Assembly (NCBI RefSeq): GCF_000281975.1
Contig: NZ_AKKE01000149.1
Coordinates: 1-53,244 of the forward strand
Reading direction: 5' to 3'
Length of the DNA stretch: 53,244 nt
From: Novosphingobium sp. AP12
Lineage (GTDB): Bacteria > Pseudomonadota > Alphaproteobacteria > Sphingomonadales > Sphingomonadaceae
Shown: in pieces, positions 17,862 to 25,775 of the stretch
Layout: every line of letters begins with the position of its first letter
Numbering within the stretch: position 1 is the first letter of the stretch
Position numbers and translations under genes: made by a program
The notes under the pieces: model-generated
Told to the model about the DNA's origin: nothing
Database searches by the model: none
The model's input: only the letters and a program-made list of their open reading frames with translations

Positions 17862-18413
17862 TCACCGCACGAGCATGCCGTTGAGGAGCAGGTCCACCAG
17901 ATGAGCGACGCGCAACGCCGGTGCGGTGTCCTTTTCGACCGCGATCGCTATCGCGCTCACGACACAGATGATGTCGTCGAAGGTCGCATCGCTCCGAATG
18001 ATTCCTGCCTCCTGCGTGCGCCGAAGCAGTCGCTGCCCTTCCGAGGTGATTGCCATACAGCCGGGTGTGCCGTGTTGGATGACCGTCCCTAGCGAGGCGG
18101 CGAGGCTTTGATAGACGCTCGTATTGATCGCGAGCTCCTCGAGAAACTGGCGCATTGCGTCCCCAAGATCCTGATCTGCATCGCGCGCGCTGCTCGTCTC
18201 TGCGACCGACAAGAACCGCTCGTTGCTGGTAGCCGCCAGAAGCGATTCCCGCGTCGGGAAGCGACGATAGAGCGTGCCGATCCCGACCTTCGCTCGCTTC
18301 GCCACCTCTTCCAACGGGATGCCGGCGCCCCGCTCCAGGAACAGCTCCTCTGCAGCGACAAGAATGCTTTGGCGGTTCCGTTCCGCGTCAGCGCGTAGGT
18401 TTGCTTCGATCAA
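17862..18413 (-). CDS. TetR-family repressor
   Basis: 183 residues: HTH in ILVAAEELFLERGAGIPLEEVAKRAKVGIGTLYRRFPTRESLL (outline, residues about 17-60) and an SbtR-like C-terminal domain. The only plausible start is TTG 18413, with GAGG 8 nt upstream; an ATG just upstream is out of frame and terminates at once. It is divergent from the SDR at 18493 with two tandem palindromes between them. Confidence 0.85.
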   Translation of the reverse strand: MIEANLRADAERNRQSILVAAEELFLERGAGIPLEEVAKRAKVGIGTLYRRFPTRESLLAATSNERFLSVAETSSARDADQDLGDAMRQFLEELAINTSVYQSLAASLGTVIQHGTPGCMAITSEGQRLLRRTQEAGIIRSDATFDDIICVVSAIAIAVEKDTAPALRVAHLVDLLLNGMLVR

Positions 18414-18433
18414 ACTTTCATCCTCGGCTTGCT

Positions 18434-18478
18434 AAGTGGAGGATTCCTCCATATCTGAAGTGGAGCATTCCTCCACTT
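18434..18478. promoter_or_regulatory. Two tandem TetR-type operators
   Basis: Two copies of AAGTGGAG-N5-CTCCAnnT spaced exactly 24 bp apart. Site 1 (18434-18454) has arms AAGTGGAG and CTCCATAT around GATTC. Site 2 (18458-18478) has perfect arms AAGTGGAG and CTCCACTT around CATTC. They lie between the TetR start (18413) and the SDR start (18493). Confidence 0.68.
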
Positions 18479-18492
18479 AATTGAAAGACGAT

Positions 18493-19239
18493 ATGATGAC
18501 GAAGCGGTTCGAAGACAAGGTCGTAGTGATTACCGGCGGTAGCGACGGCATCGGGTTGGCAACCGCAGAGCACTTCGCCGAGGAAGGTGCCATGGTGTAC
18601 ATCACCGGGCGTCGACAGGCTTCGCTCGATGATGCGGTCCGCCAGATCGGTCACGGCGCGGTCGGCGTACAGGGCGACGTTACGAACCTCGCCGACCTCA
18701 CGAAGCTCTACGAGCGCATCGAGCGCAACCACGGCAGGGTCGATGTGGTTTTCGCCAATGCCGGCATGCACGAACCCGTCCCGCTCGAAGCCATCGAGGA
18801 ATCGCATTTCGATTCCACGTTCGGCCTCAACGTCAAAGCGATGGTTTTCACCGTGCAGAAGGCACTGCCGCTGATGACGCAGGGTGGCGTGATCGTCCTC
18901 AATGGCTCGATCGCCGGTTCAAAGGCCTATCCGGGCCAGTCGCTCTACAATGCCAGCAAGGCAGCGGTTCGTTCTTTTGCGCGCAGTTGGACCAACGATC
19001 TGAAGGACCGGGGCATCCGCGTAAACGTTATCGCGCCAGGTGCCACGGAAACGCAGCTCATTCGGGACTTCTTCGATAAAACGCCCGGTGCTGAGGAAGA
19101 AGTTATCAAGGGGGTCCCGCTTGGGCGCCTGGCGCGCCTCGACGATGTCGCGCGTGCCGTGCTCTTCCTGGCGTCGGAAGAGAGCAGTTTCGTCGCGGGT
19201 CATGAGCTGTTCGTGGATGGCGGCGTCGCGGCGGTCTGA
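18493..19239 (+). CDS. Short-chain dehydrogenase/reductase
   Basis: 248-residue classical SDR: TGGSDGIG, ANAG, the Ser in LNGSIAGS, YNASK and a C-terminal ELFVDGG end. Tandem ATGs at 18493 and 18496 follow GAAAGACG; an upstream TTG at 18481 touches operator site 2 and is less likely. It is homologous to the SDR at 7880 (FEDKVVVITGG versus LEGRVALVTGG). The adjacent TetR and double operator suggest ligand-induced expression. Confidence 0.88.
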   Translation: MMTKRFEDKVVVITGGSDGIGLATAEHFAEEGAMVYITGRRQASLDDAVRQIGHGAVGVQGDVTNLADLTKLYERIERNHGRVDVVFANAGMHEPVPLEAIEESHFDSTFGLNVKAMVFTVQKALPLMTQGGVIVLNGSIAGSKAYPGQSLYNASKAAVRSFARSWTNDLKDRGIRVNVIAPGATETQLIRDFFDKTPGAEEEVIKGVPLGRLARLDDVARAVLFLASEESSFVAGHELFVDGGVAAV

Positions 19240-19315
19240 ACCTGAACAGTTACAATAGGCGCGTCGGGAGAGTGCACGTCGGCGTAAGGCGAATGCCAGG
19301 TTCCAGCTCGAGCGG

Positions 19316-19564
19316 TCATTCACACCGCGTTCGCTGAACGATGTTAGTTGGGTCGGGTGTTGCCGACCGCGGTGCAACGCCTGCTTCGTCGAGATCGATC
19401 GCCGCGTTTTGGGACTTATCGGCCCTTCCGCACACGCCCACTAAGCGGCAGCCATCGACATGAGCCGACGTTCCCTTAGGAGAACCGGAACGGCGTGTGT
19501 TGGTCGCGAAAGCCACCGGTGTTGGGATACGATTCATCGCTACTGCCTCGCTGCCATGCAGCAT
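19316..19564 (-). pseudogene. Decayed AhpD/carboxymuconolactone-like remnant
   Basis: An 82-codon frame without an intact domain. The start MNRIPTPVA resembles the N-terminus of peroxidase-related AhpD-like proteins. VDGC sits where the INGCxYC motif would be, and LDEAGVA followed by TPDPT resembles the LDDAEIA-to-DPKA segment. The CxxC is lost and the middle is missing, so it looks like a degraded copy. The palindrome at 19567-19581 is 2 bp before its first ATG. The family assignment is tentative. Confidence 0.32.
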
Positions 19565-19566
19565 TC

Positions 19567-19581
19567 ATTATCCCGAATAAT
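19567..19581. promoter_or_regulatory. ATTAT-N5-ATAAT palindrome, site 1
   Basis: Sequence ATTATCCCGAATAAT. Read on the minus strand it is followed by GA-ATG-CTG, nearly the same context as site 3 at 23990-24004 (GA-ATG-TTG, the LysR start). It also lies upstream of the esterase on the plus strand (start 19832). It is a probable binding site for the LysR encoded at 23100-23987. Confidence 0.5.
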
Positions 19582-19831
19582 AGCCTTAAGCAAAATTGAG
19601 TGGGTAACCGCTACTAATGCACCGGTGTAGGGTTAGGCGTTCAAGGCTGGTGGCGAGTAGATCACTCGCACCACTCTGCCAACGTGATCGGGAAGCCTTT
19701 GGCTGAAGCCAAAATGGCGCCTCAGTTCGACAGCAAGACGCAAATGCTGCACGTGATTGCCAGATATGCCCGAAGTCAGCCCGCCGGGGGGGGGCGCAAA
19801 ATATCCACGTTACGATCTAGGATTAAGACCA
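19582..19831. other. Upstream region of the esterase gene with G9 tract
   Basis: Non-coding stretch between palindrome site 1 and the esterase. A run of nine G (19786-19794) lies inside the longest possible frame of the esterase but outside it if translation starts at GTG 19832. TTTGGCT/AGCCAAA forms a small hairpin around 19697-19712. No other gene is seen. Confidence 0.4.
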
Positions 19832-21496
19832 GTGCAATCCCACCGTCCGAATAGACGCCAGTTTCTGTCCACTGCTGCGGTGACCGCTGCAGCGCCAATA
19901 TTATTTAAAACCTCAGCGGCCATGGCGGCGGCGCCTGTCACCGTGAGGATCAGGAACGGCGTCCTGCGCGGTGCGCGAGGAAGCGGCACGGTCAGTTTCA
20001 AGGGCATTCCCTATGCCGATACGACCATCGGTGCCAATCGATTCAAGGCACCGCAGCCGGTCCGCAACTGGCCGGGCGAACGCGACGCGACGACCTATGG
20101 GTCGTTGTGCCCGCAGGTTGATGTCCGCATGGGCGGCAGTCGCTTCGCCTGGTACAACCAGATAGACGGCACCTCGCAAGGCGAGGACTGCTGCGTCCTC
20201 AACGTCTTCACGCCCGACCTCGACACCGCCGCCAAGCGCCCGGTGATGTTCTACATCCATGGCGGCGGGTATATCAACGGCGGCAGCAGCAGCGTCAGCC
20301 TAGACGGCAGCCATCTTGCCACATTCGGCGACGTGGTTGTCGTGACCATCAACCATCGCCTCAACGCCTTCGGCTATACCAACCTCGGCCATATCGATCC
20401 CGAACAGTTCTGCGATTCCGCCAATGCCGGCAATCTCGATATCGTCGCCGCGCTTCAATGGGTCCGCGACAACATCGCGGCCTTCGGTGGCGACCCAGCA
20501 TCTGTGACGCTGTTCGGGCAGTCCGGCGGCGGGTCGAAGATCATGACGCTGCTGGCCATGCCCGAGGCGCGGGGCCTGTTCCACCGCGCGATCAGCATGA
20601 GTGGCGCCGCCGGGATCGCGGTCGATCCGGCCGAAACGCTGGAGCCCTATGCCGATGCCCTGGTCAAGGAACTCGGCGGCGACCGCAAGAACCTCGCCGC
20701 GATGCAGCAGGTCCCGTTCAGGACGGTGCTGGGGGCGCGCGACCGGGCGGTGACGGCCTCGGGAACGGATGGCGCTCGTCCCGTCGTCGATGGCAAGCAC
20801 ATCGTGACGCGGCCGATGTCGCCGGAGGGGCTCGCAATGCAGGCCGGGATCCCGTTGCTGTTCGGCACGACCAAGACCGAAGCCAGCCTCTTCTTCCAGA
20901 GCGACATGCGGAACTTCGCGCTGACGGAGGCGCAGATGCGCAAGCGGATGCGCACGGTGTTCAAGATCGACGACGCGAAAATCGATGCGATCATGGCCGC
21001 ATACCGCAAGGACGAACCGGGGATGACGCCGTCCCAGATCCTGGTTGCGGTCGCCACCGATGTTCAGTTCCGCCTGCCGCTCACCGGCGCGGCGGAAACC
21101 AAGTCCGCAGCACCCGGCCAGGCGCCCGTCTACATGTACAATTTCGGCTGGACCGTGCCGTGGCAGGATGGCGTGCTCGGTTCGCCGCATACCGTGGATA
21201 TCCCCTTCGCCTTCGGTACGATCGACGCCGCCGCGGAAATGACCGGCCCCGGCCCCGGACCGAAGGTAACCTCGCTCAACATCATGGCGGCGTTCGTGGC
21301 GTTCGCGCGCACCGGCAACCCCAACAACGCGCGCATGCCGAAATGGGAAGCCTATGATACCGCGACGCGCACCACCATGCTGATCGACGAGAAGTGCACG
21401 GCGGATCCGGACTGGCGCGGAGATGCTCTCAAGGAGATCTCGACGTTGAAGATCGACCCGTTCAACCGCGCGGCGCTGTATAAGTATGAGGCTTAA
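19832..21496 (+). CDS. Tat-exported type-B carboxylesterase
   Basis: About 554 residues, alpha/beta-hydrolase of the carboxylesterase/lipase (COesterase) family. GTG 19832 gives a twin-arginine signal (NRRQFLSTAAVTAAAP, Arg8-Arg9) ending near AMAAA; AGGA is 9 nt upstream. Longer starts at 19757/19766 would place a G9 tract in the signal. The triad is visible: Ser231 in GQSGG, Glu350 (TKTEASLFF) and His453 (SPHTVDIPF). The oxyanion motif is HGGGYINGG. It is 3 bp from the AKR at 21500, so cotranscribed. It is likely to hydrolyse an ester outside the cytoplasm. Confidence 0.87.
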   Translation: MQSHRPNRRQFLSTAAVTAAAPILFKTSAAMAAAPVTVRIRNGVLRGARGSGTVSFKGIPYADTTIGANRFKAPQPVRNWPGERDATTYGSLCPQVDVRMGGSRFAWYNQIDGTSQGEDCCVLNVFTPDLDTAAKRPVMFYIHGGGYINGGSSSVSLDGSHLATFGDVVVVTINHRLNAFGYTNLGHIDPEQFCDSANAGNLDIVAALQWVRDNIAAFGGDPASVTLFGQSGGGSKIMTLLAMPEARGLFHRAISMSGAAGIAVDPAETLEPYADALVKELGGDRKNLAAMQQVPFRTVLGARDRAVTASGTDGARPVVDGKHIVTRPMSPEGLAMQAGIPLLFGTTKTEASLFFQSDMRNFALTEAQMRKRMRTVFKIDDAKIDAIMAAYRKDEPGMTPSQILVAVATDVQFRLPLTGAAETKSAAPGQAPVYMYNFGWTVPWQDGVLGSPHTVDIPFAFGTIDAAAEMTGPGPGPKVTSLNIMAAFVAFARTGNPNNARMPKWEAYDTATRTTMLIDEKCTADPDWRGDALKEISTLKIDPFNRAALYKYEA

Positions 21497-21499
21497 GAC

Positions 21500-22480
21500 A
21501 TGAAGACACGCATATTGGGCACCAATGGCCCCGAGGTTTCCGCGCTCGGCCTGGGCTGCATGGGACTGAGCTTCGGCTATGGGCCAGCGACCGACACCGC
21601 TGACGCGATCGCGCTGATCCGCGCTGCGCACGACCGCGGCGTCACCTTTTTCGACACCGCTGAAGCCTATGGCGCCACCAATGAGGAGCTTCTCGGCGAC
21701 GCCGTCGCCGCGTTCCGCAGCGATGTCGTCCTTGCCACCAAGTTTGGGTTCAAGGGCGGCGGTCCTGCGGGCGGCATGGACAGCAGCCCGGCGCGGATCC
21801 GCGAAGTCACCGAACAGTCGCTGCGGCGGCTGAAGACTGACTATATCGATATCCTCTACCAGCACCGGGTCGATCCCAACGTGCCGATCGAAGACGTCGC
21901 CGGCACCGTCAGGGACCTCATCGCCGAAGGCAAAGTCCGGCATTTTGGCCTGTCCGAGGCCGGCGTCGAGACGATCCGCCGCGCGCACGCCGTGCAGCCG
22001 GTGGCCGCGCTGCAGAGCGAATATTCGATGTTCACCCGCGATGTCGAAGCCGAGATCCTGCCGGTGCTCGAGGAACTGGGGATCGGCTTCGTGCCGTTCA
22101 GCCCGCTCGGCAAGGGCTTCCTGACAGGCAAGATCGACGCCGCGACGACCTTCGGCGACGGCGATATCCGCAGTACCCTGCCGCGCTTCCAGGACGAGGC
22201 GCGTGCAGCGAACGCCAAGCTCGTCGCCTTGATCGGCGAGATCGCCGCGTGCAAGACCGCGACGCCGGCGCAAGTCGCGCTCGCCTGGCTGCTCGCACAA
22301 AAGCCGTGGATCGTGCCGATCCCGGGCACGACCAAGCTGCACCGGCTCGAGGAGAATATCGGCGGGGCAGACGTGGCGTTGATGCCAGAAGATCTGCAGA
22401 CGCTCGCCGAGACGCTGGCTAAGCAACCGGTGGTCGGCGCGCGCTACAATGCGCAGATGATGAAGGCGGTCGGTAAATAA
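21500..22480 (+). CDS. Aldo/keto reductase
   Basis: 326 residues, paralogue of the AKR at 6837 (about three quarters identical by eye). The catalytic tetrad Asp52, Tyr57, Lys81, His122 and the VPIPGTTKLHRLEENIGG cofactor loop are conserved. It begins 3 bp after the esterase stop, so it probably reduces a carbonyl product related to the ester released outside. A GC-rich hairpin follows. Confidence 0.9.
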   Translation: MKTRILGTNGPEVSALGLGCMGLSFGYGPATDTADAIALIRAAHDRGVTFFDTAEAYGATNEELLGDAVAAFRSDVVLATKFGFKGGGPAGGMDSSPARIREVTEQSLRRLKTDYIDILYQHRVDPNVPIEDVAGTVRDLIAEGKVRHFGLSEAGVETIRRAHAVQPVAALQSEYSMFTRDVEAEILPVLEELGIGFVPFSPLGKGFLTGKIDAATTFGDGDIRSTLPRFQDEARAANAKLVALIGEIAACKTATPAQVALAWLLAQKPWIVPIPGTTKLHRLEENIGGADVALMPEDLQTLAETLAKQPVVGARYNAQMMKAVGK

Positions 22481-22489
22481 GGGGGATTT

Positions 22490-22517
22490 GGCGCGGCGGG
22501 CAGTGCTCGGCCGCGCC
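22490..22517. terminator. GC-rich hairpin between convergent genes
   Basis: Perfect 8-bp stem GGCGCGGC/GCCGCGCC with a 12-nt loop, between the AKR stop (22480) and the convergent NTF2-like stop (22524). There is no T-run, so efficiency is uncertain; it may serve both directions. Confidence 0.42.
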
Positions 22518-22523
22518 AGCCTG

Positions 22524-22922
22524 TCAGTCAGGCATCCAACGCTTGGTGAAGGCCAGCGCCGCCAGTACCCAGTCGTTGCCCTGCTTGATATAGGTTTCGG
22601 TCACCGAGAAGGGATTATTCGCCACGTTGCCGGCAACGATCGCATGCAGGACAAGCTGGCTTGCAACGATCGCCACGTCGTCGATGAAGCGGACGGAGAT
22701 GTCCTCGATGTCGACCTGCTTATATTCGATTGTCCCATCGGCGATGATCTTGAGCTCCTTCGCCGTGGTCATCGTCGCGCCCATATGAACGAATATGGCG
22801 CTCGCATGAAACAGCTCGGCGAGAGCTCCGACATCGCGTTCCGCCATCCAAAGCCATTTCTGCCGGGAAAGCGCGATGACTTCCGTCTCAAGATCGGACG
22901 GCGCGGGCAATATCTTGGTCAT
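22524..22922 (-). CDS. NTF2-like (DUF4440/SnoaL-type) protein
   Basis: 132 residues of the NTF2-like fold: a helical start LETEVIALSRQKWLWMAERDVGALAELFHASAIFVHMGATM, then strands (YKQVDIEDISVRFIDDVAIVASQLVLHAIV, FSVTETYIKQGNDWVLAALAFTKR in outline). Such proteins are small enzymes or ligand binders; the reaction is unknown. It lies downstream of the LysR gene on the same strand. Palindrome site 2 is about 96 bp before its start, suggesting a separate LysR-controlled promoter. Confidence 0.82.
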   Translation of the reverse strand: MTKILPAPSDLETEVIALSRQKWLWMAERDVGALAELFHASAIFVHMGATMTTAKELKIIADGTIEYKQVDIEDISVRFIDDVAIVASQLVLHAIVAGNVANNPFSVTETYIKQGNDWVLAALAFTKRWMPD

Positions 22923-23017
22923 AACGTCTCAACCTTGTTGAGCACTCGAGACGAACGCTCTCGAGGTATACATAGGCCCGTTGGCGAGCCAGGATTAGCC
23001 GCTCAATTTCGATCAAA

Positions 23018-23038
23018 CCCATTATCCGGGATAATGGG
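23018..23038. promoter_or_regulatory. ATTAT-N5-ATAAT palindrome, site 2
   Basis: Perfect 21-bp palindrome, arms CCCATTATCC and GGATAATGGG around one G, containing ATTATCCGGGATAAT. It lies between the LysR stop (23100) and the NTF2-like start (22922). A T-run follows on the plus strand, so it resembles a terminator too, but no plus-strand gene ends here and the core matches sites 1 and 3. Confidence 0.5.
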
Positions 23039-23099
23039 AATTTTTTGAGAGCTGCCCACGCGACGTGCGCTTGCATCATGACGATTAACACCGCCCCGA

Positions 23100-23987
23100 T
23101 CACGGCCTCAGCTCGTCGAGCAGCGCGGCGAAGGCCGGGGCATGGTGCCGCCGGTTCGGATAGTAGATGTGATATCCCGAAAAGGCTGGGCACCAATCTT
23201 GGAGCACCCGCTGGAGCCTTCCCTCTGCGAGCTGTGGCGCGATCATATCCTCCATTACCATCGCGACTGCCCGCCCCTGCAGTGCGGTTTCGAGCAGCAA
23301 GTCGAGATCGTTGATCATCAGTTGGCTGTGAACGTCCACGTTGACCGTGCGGCCATCGCGCTCGAACTCCCACGCATAGGGCACTCCCTTGGTCGGCAGG
23401 CGGACGTTGACGCATATGTGGCTGACCAGGTCGTGCGGCCTGGCGGGCACGCCGTGGCTGGCGAAATAGGATGGCGTCGCCACCACCGCCATGCGCAGGT
23501 CAGGGCCGATCGGCATCGCGATCATGTCCTTGGCGACCTGCTCGCCCAACCGGACCCCGGCGTCGAAGCGTTCGGCGACGATATCTGTCATCGTACCCGA
23601 AACATCGACCTCGACGGCGATATCGGGGTAGCGTGCGGTCAGGCGCAACACCGCGGGCCAGAGGATGTCGCGGGCGGCCTGGACGCTCGACGTCAGCCTG
23701 AGAAAGCCAGATGGGCTGTCGCGAAGCTCGCTGATCGCCGCAAGCCGAGCCTCGATATTGCCGAGCGCCGGGGCGAGCGCCTCGAGCAGTTGTTCACCGG
23801 CAGCGGTCGGCATGACGCTACGCGTGGTGCGGGTCAGCAGCCGCAGCTTGAGCCGATCCTCCAGCCGTTTCACGCTCTGGCTGAGCGACGACTGTGATTT
23901 GCCGAGCTTGGTACCGGCACGGGTAAAACTTCTGGCCTCGGCGACGGCAGCGAAGATCGCGAGATCGGCAAGGTCATCAGTCAACAT
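23100..23987 (-). CDS. LysR-family transcriptional regulator
   Basis: 295 residues. HTH: FAAVAEARSFTRAGTKLGKSQSSLSQSVKRLEDRL (outline, residues about 10-60), then LLTRTTRSVMPTAAGE and an effector domain ending FSGYHIYYPNRRHH, as in the LysR at 5795. ATG 23987 lies 2 bp from palindrome site 3, so binding there would block its own translation-initiation region or promoter. It faces the AKR at 24096. It is the best candidate for the protein reading all three ATTAT-N5-ATAAT sites. Confidence 0.9.
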   Translation of the reverse strand: MLTDDLADLAIFAAVAEARSFTRAGTKLGKSQSSLSQSVKRLEDRLKLRLLTRTTRSVMPTAAGEQLLEALAPALGNIEARLAAISELRDSPSGFLRLTSSVQAARDILWPAVLRLTARYPDIAVEVDVSGTMTDIVAERFDAGVRLGEQVAKDMIAMPIGPDLRMAVVATPSYFASHGVPARPHDLVSHICVNVRLPTKGVPYAWEFERDGRTVNVDVHSQLMINDLDLLLETALQGRAVAMVMEDMIAPQLAEGRLQRVLQDWCPAFSGYHIYYPNRRHHAPAFAALLDELRP

Positions 23988-23989
23988 TC

Positions 23990-24004
23990 ATTATCTCGCA
24001 TAAT
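23990..24004. promoter_or_regulatory. ATTAT-N5-ATAAT palindrome, site 3
   Basis: Sequence ATTATCTCGCATAAT, which contains a T-N11-A LTTR box. It is 2 bp upstream of the LysR start codon and about 91 bp upstream of the AKR start at 24096. The position suits autorepression with divergent control. Confidence 0.6.
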
Positions 24005-24095
24005 ACCATCAAGCCGAATAACGCGTCTAATCAGATAGCCTCACCGGGTCTATATTAATTGAGAGGCCGGTTGCCCCGGTCAGCAGGAGATTATG

Positions 24096-25082
24096 ATGCA
24101 GACCCGTACCCTCGGCACGCTGGCCGTTTCGGAACTCGGCTTCGGGACGATGAGCTTTTCGTCATCCTACGGTCCCTCACCCGAAAAGGCGGAGGCGATC
24201 GCGGTGATCCGCGGCGCATACGATCTCGGCGTGACCTTCTTCGACACCGCCGAGGCCTATGGTCCCTGGAAAAACGAGGAACTGGTCGGCGAGGCCCTCG
24301 CGCCGATCCGCGACCAGGTCGTGCTCGCGACCAAGTTCGGCTGGAACATCGATCCCGAGACCGGCGAGTATCGTCCAGGCCTCAACAGCCAGCCCGAGCA
24401 CATCAAAGCCGTCGTTGATGGCATGCTCAAGCGCCTTGGCACCGATCATATCGACCTGCTGTACCAGCACCGCGTCGACCCGGCGGTGCCGATCGAGGAT
24501 GTCGCCGGCACCGTGCGCGACCTGATTGCCGCAGGCAAGGTGCGGCATTTCGGTCTGTCTGAAGCCGCCGCCACGACGATCCGCAAGGCGCATGCCGTGC
24601 AGCCCGTCACCGCCGTGCAGAGCGAATATTCGCTTTGGACCCGCGATCCCGAGCCGGAAGTGCTGCCGCTCTGCGCGGAGCTCAACATCGGCTTCGTGCC
24701 GTGGAGCCCGCTGGGTGCAGGCTTCCTCACCGGCAAGGTGAAGGACACCAACTTCGAGGCCGGTGACGGCCGCGCGCACTCGCCCCGCTTCCAGCCCGAA
24801 GCGATGGCCGCCAACCGCAAGGTGGTCGAGATCGTCGAGCAGGTGGCCGCCGCCAAGGGCGCGACCGCCGCGCAGGTCGCGCTCGCCTGGCTGCTCGCCC
24901 GCCATCCTTTCATCGTGCCGATCTTTGGCACGCGCCATCTCGATCGGGTCCGCGAGAATCTGCGTGCCGCCGCCGTCGCGCTGTCGGTCGACGAAATGTC
25001 CGGAATCGAATCGCGCATGGCGGAGATCGACGTGGTCGGCGATCGCCTGCCTCAGGCAATCCTTGCGATGTCATACAAATGA
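24096..25082 (+). CDS. Aldo/keto reductase
   Basis: 328 residues with Asp50, Tyr55 (FFDTAEAYGPWKN), Lys80 (LATKFGW) and His (YQHRVDP) of the AKR tetrad, and a cofactor loop VPIFGTRHLDRVRENLRAA. It is more distant from the AKRs at 6837 and 21500 than they are from each other. ATG 24096 is preferred over 24093 because AGGAG is then 6 nt upstream. It is divergent from LysR with palindrome site 3 between. The substrate is unknown. Confidence 0.9.
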   Translation: MQTRTLGTLAVSELGFGTMSFSSSYGPSPEKAEAIAVIRGAYDLGVTFFDTAEAYGPWKNEELVGEALAPIRDQVVLATKFGWNIDPETGEYRPGLNSQPEHIKAVVDGMLKRLGTDHIDLLYQHRVDPAVPIEDVAGTVRDLIAAGKVRHFGLSEAAATTIRKAHAVQPVTAVQSEYSLWTRDPEPEVLPLCAELNIGFVPWSPLGAGFLTGKVKDTNFEAGDGRAHSPRFQPEAMAANRKVVEIVEQVAAAKGATAAQVALAWLLARHPFIVPIFGTRHLDRVRENLRAAAVALSVDEMSGIESRMAEIDVVGDRLPQAILAMSYK

Positions 25083-25086
25083 AGAG

Positions 25087-25111
25087 AGCGGCTCGGTCCG
25101 CTACGATTTTT
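25087..25111 (+). terminator. Possible intrinsic terminator after the AKR
   Basis: Short stem AGCGG/CCGCT with a 6-nt loop, followed by ACGATTTTT, 5 bp past the AKR stop codon. The stem is short, so confidence is limited. Confidence 0.4.
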
Positions 25112-25430
25112 CGCGTACCGGGCGCGAGCCGTTTCCATCGTCCGACGGGGCGATCATTCTTCGCACCTCGCGCATGACATCTTAGGGACTCGCTCCGAGG
25201 TCGGGGCCCGAAACCACAGCCAGTTTCGTGAAGTGACCGGAAAATCATTTGGTTTGGCTGTGCCCGTTCCAACAATCGACGTGCCCGACGGGTTTCGTCA
25301 GAACCGGACGCTCGCCGAGACGAAGTGATCGACCGATCTTGGTCGCGACCTGCCGGAATACCGGACCTTCCGAAGCTGGGGATCAGGTTTTATCCATTGA
25401 GCGGCCGCAAAGGGTCGGAGATGGAAGGCT
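25112..25430. other. Intergenic region, no gene seen
   Basis: About 320 bp between the AKR terminator and the stop codon of the small FlbD-like gene. No frame with a ribosome site or recognisable protein and no strong repeat was found. Confidence 0.4.
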
Positions 25431-25616
25431 TCAGGCTCCGGCAAGGACTTTGGTAACTTCGTCAAGACTGCCCTTCACGACGACATAGTTTCCCTTCTCA
25501 AAATTAACCGCGCTGGCATCATTTCCCCCTCTATAACGCCGCACGAAGTTCACTCGGTCAGCGTTTATCGACACAGAGTCACCGTCCGGTGTTCCAAATT
25601 GCACGTATCCGTTCAT
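25431..25616 (-). CDS. Small FlbD-like protein
   Basis: 61 residues: MNGYVQFGTPDG, then VSINADRVNFVRRYRGG, NFEKGNYVVVKGSLDEVTKVL. The strand pattern (INADRV, NYVVVKGSLDEV) resembles small FlbD-like proteins, which are found with flagellar genes and also alone. No flagellar genes are present here. AGGAAG lies 3 bp before the ATG, so translation is plausible. Function is unknown. Confidence 0.6.
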   Translation of the reverse strand: MNGYVQFGTPDGDSVSINADRVNFVRRYRGGNDASAVNFEKGNYVVVKGSLDEVTKVLAGA

Positions 25617-25775
25617 GAACTTCCTATTCCAAAATGGCTATCGTAAACAGATCACCACGATCTTGCACCATTCGATCCACACGTAAGGTTGGGAAACAGA
25701 CCATCGGGGCCTGGTGAGCGAAAATTGACCGATGAATGGCAAGGGTGGGTCGGCTTCGCATCGACCGGCGGTCAA

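Noticed and set aside
20300..22426. Very long minus-strand open frame (about 700 codons) opposite the esterase and AKR genes
   Set aside because: It is antisense to two genes with complete catalytic motifs, is Arg/Gly/His-rich without any domain, and is a usual by-product of GC-rich codon use.
23018..23045. Palindrome plus T-run read as an intrinsic terminator
   Set aside because: No plus-strand gene ends there, and the core is shared with two other regulatory-looking sites, so an operator is favoured.
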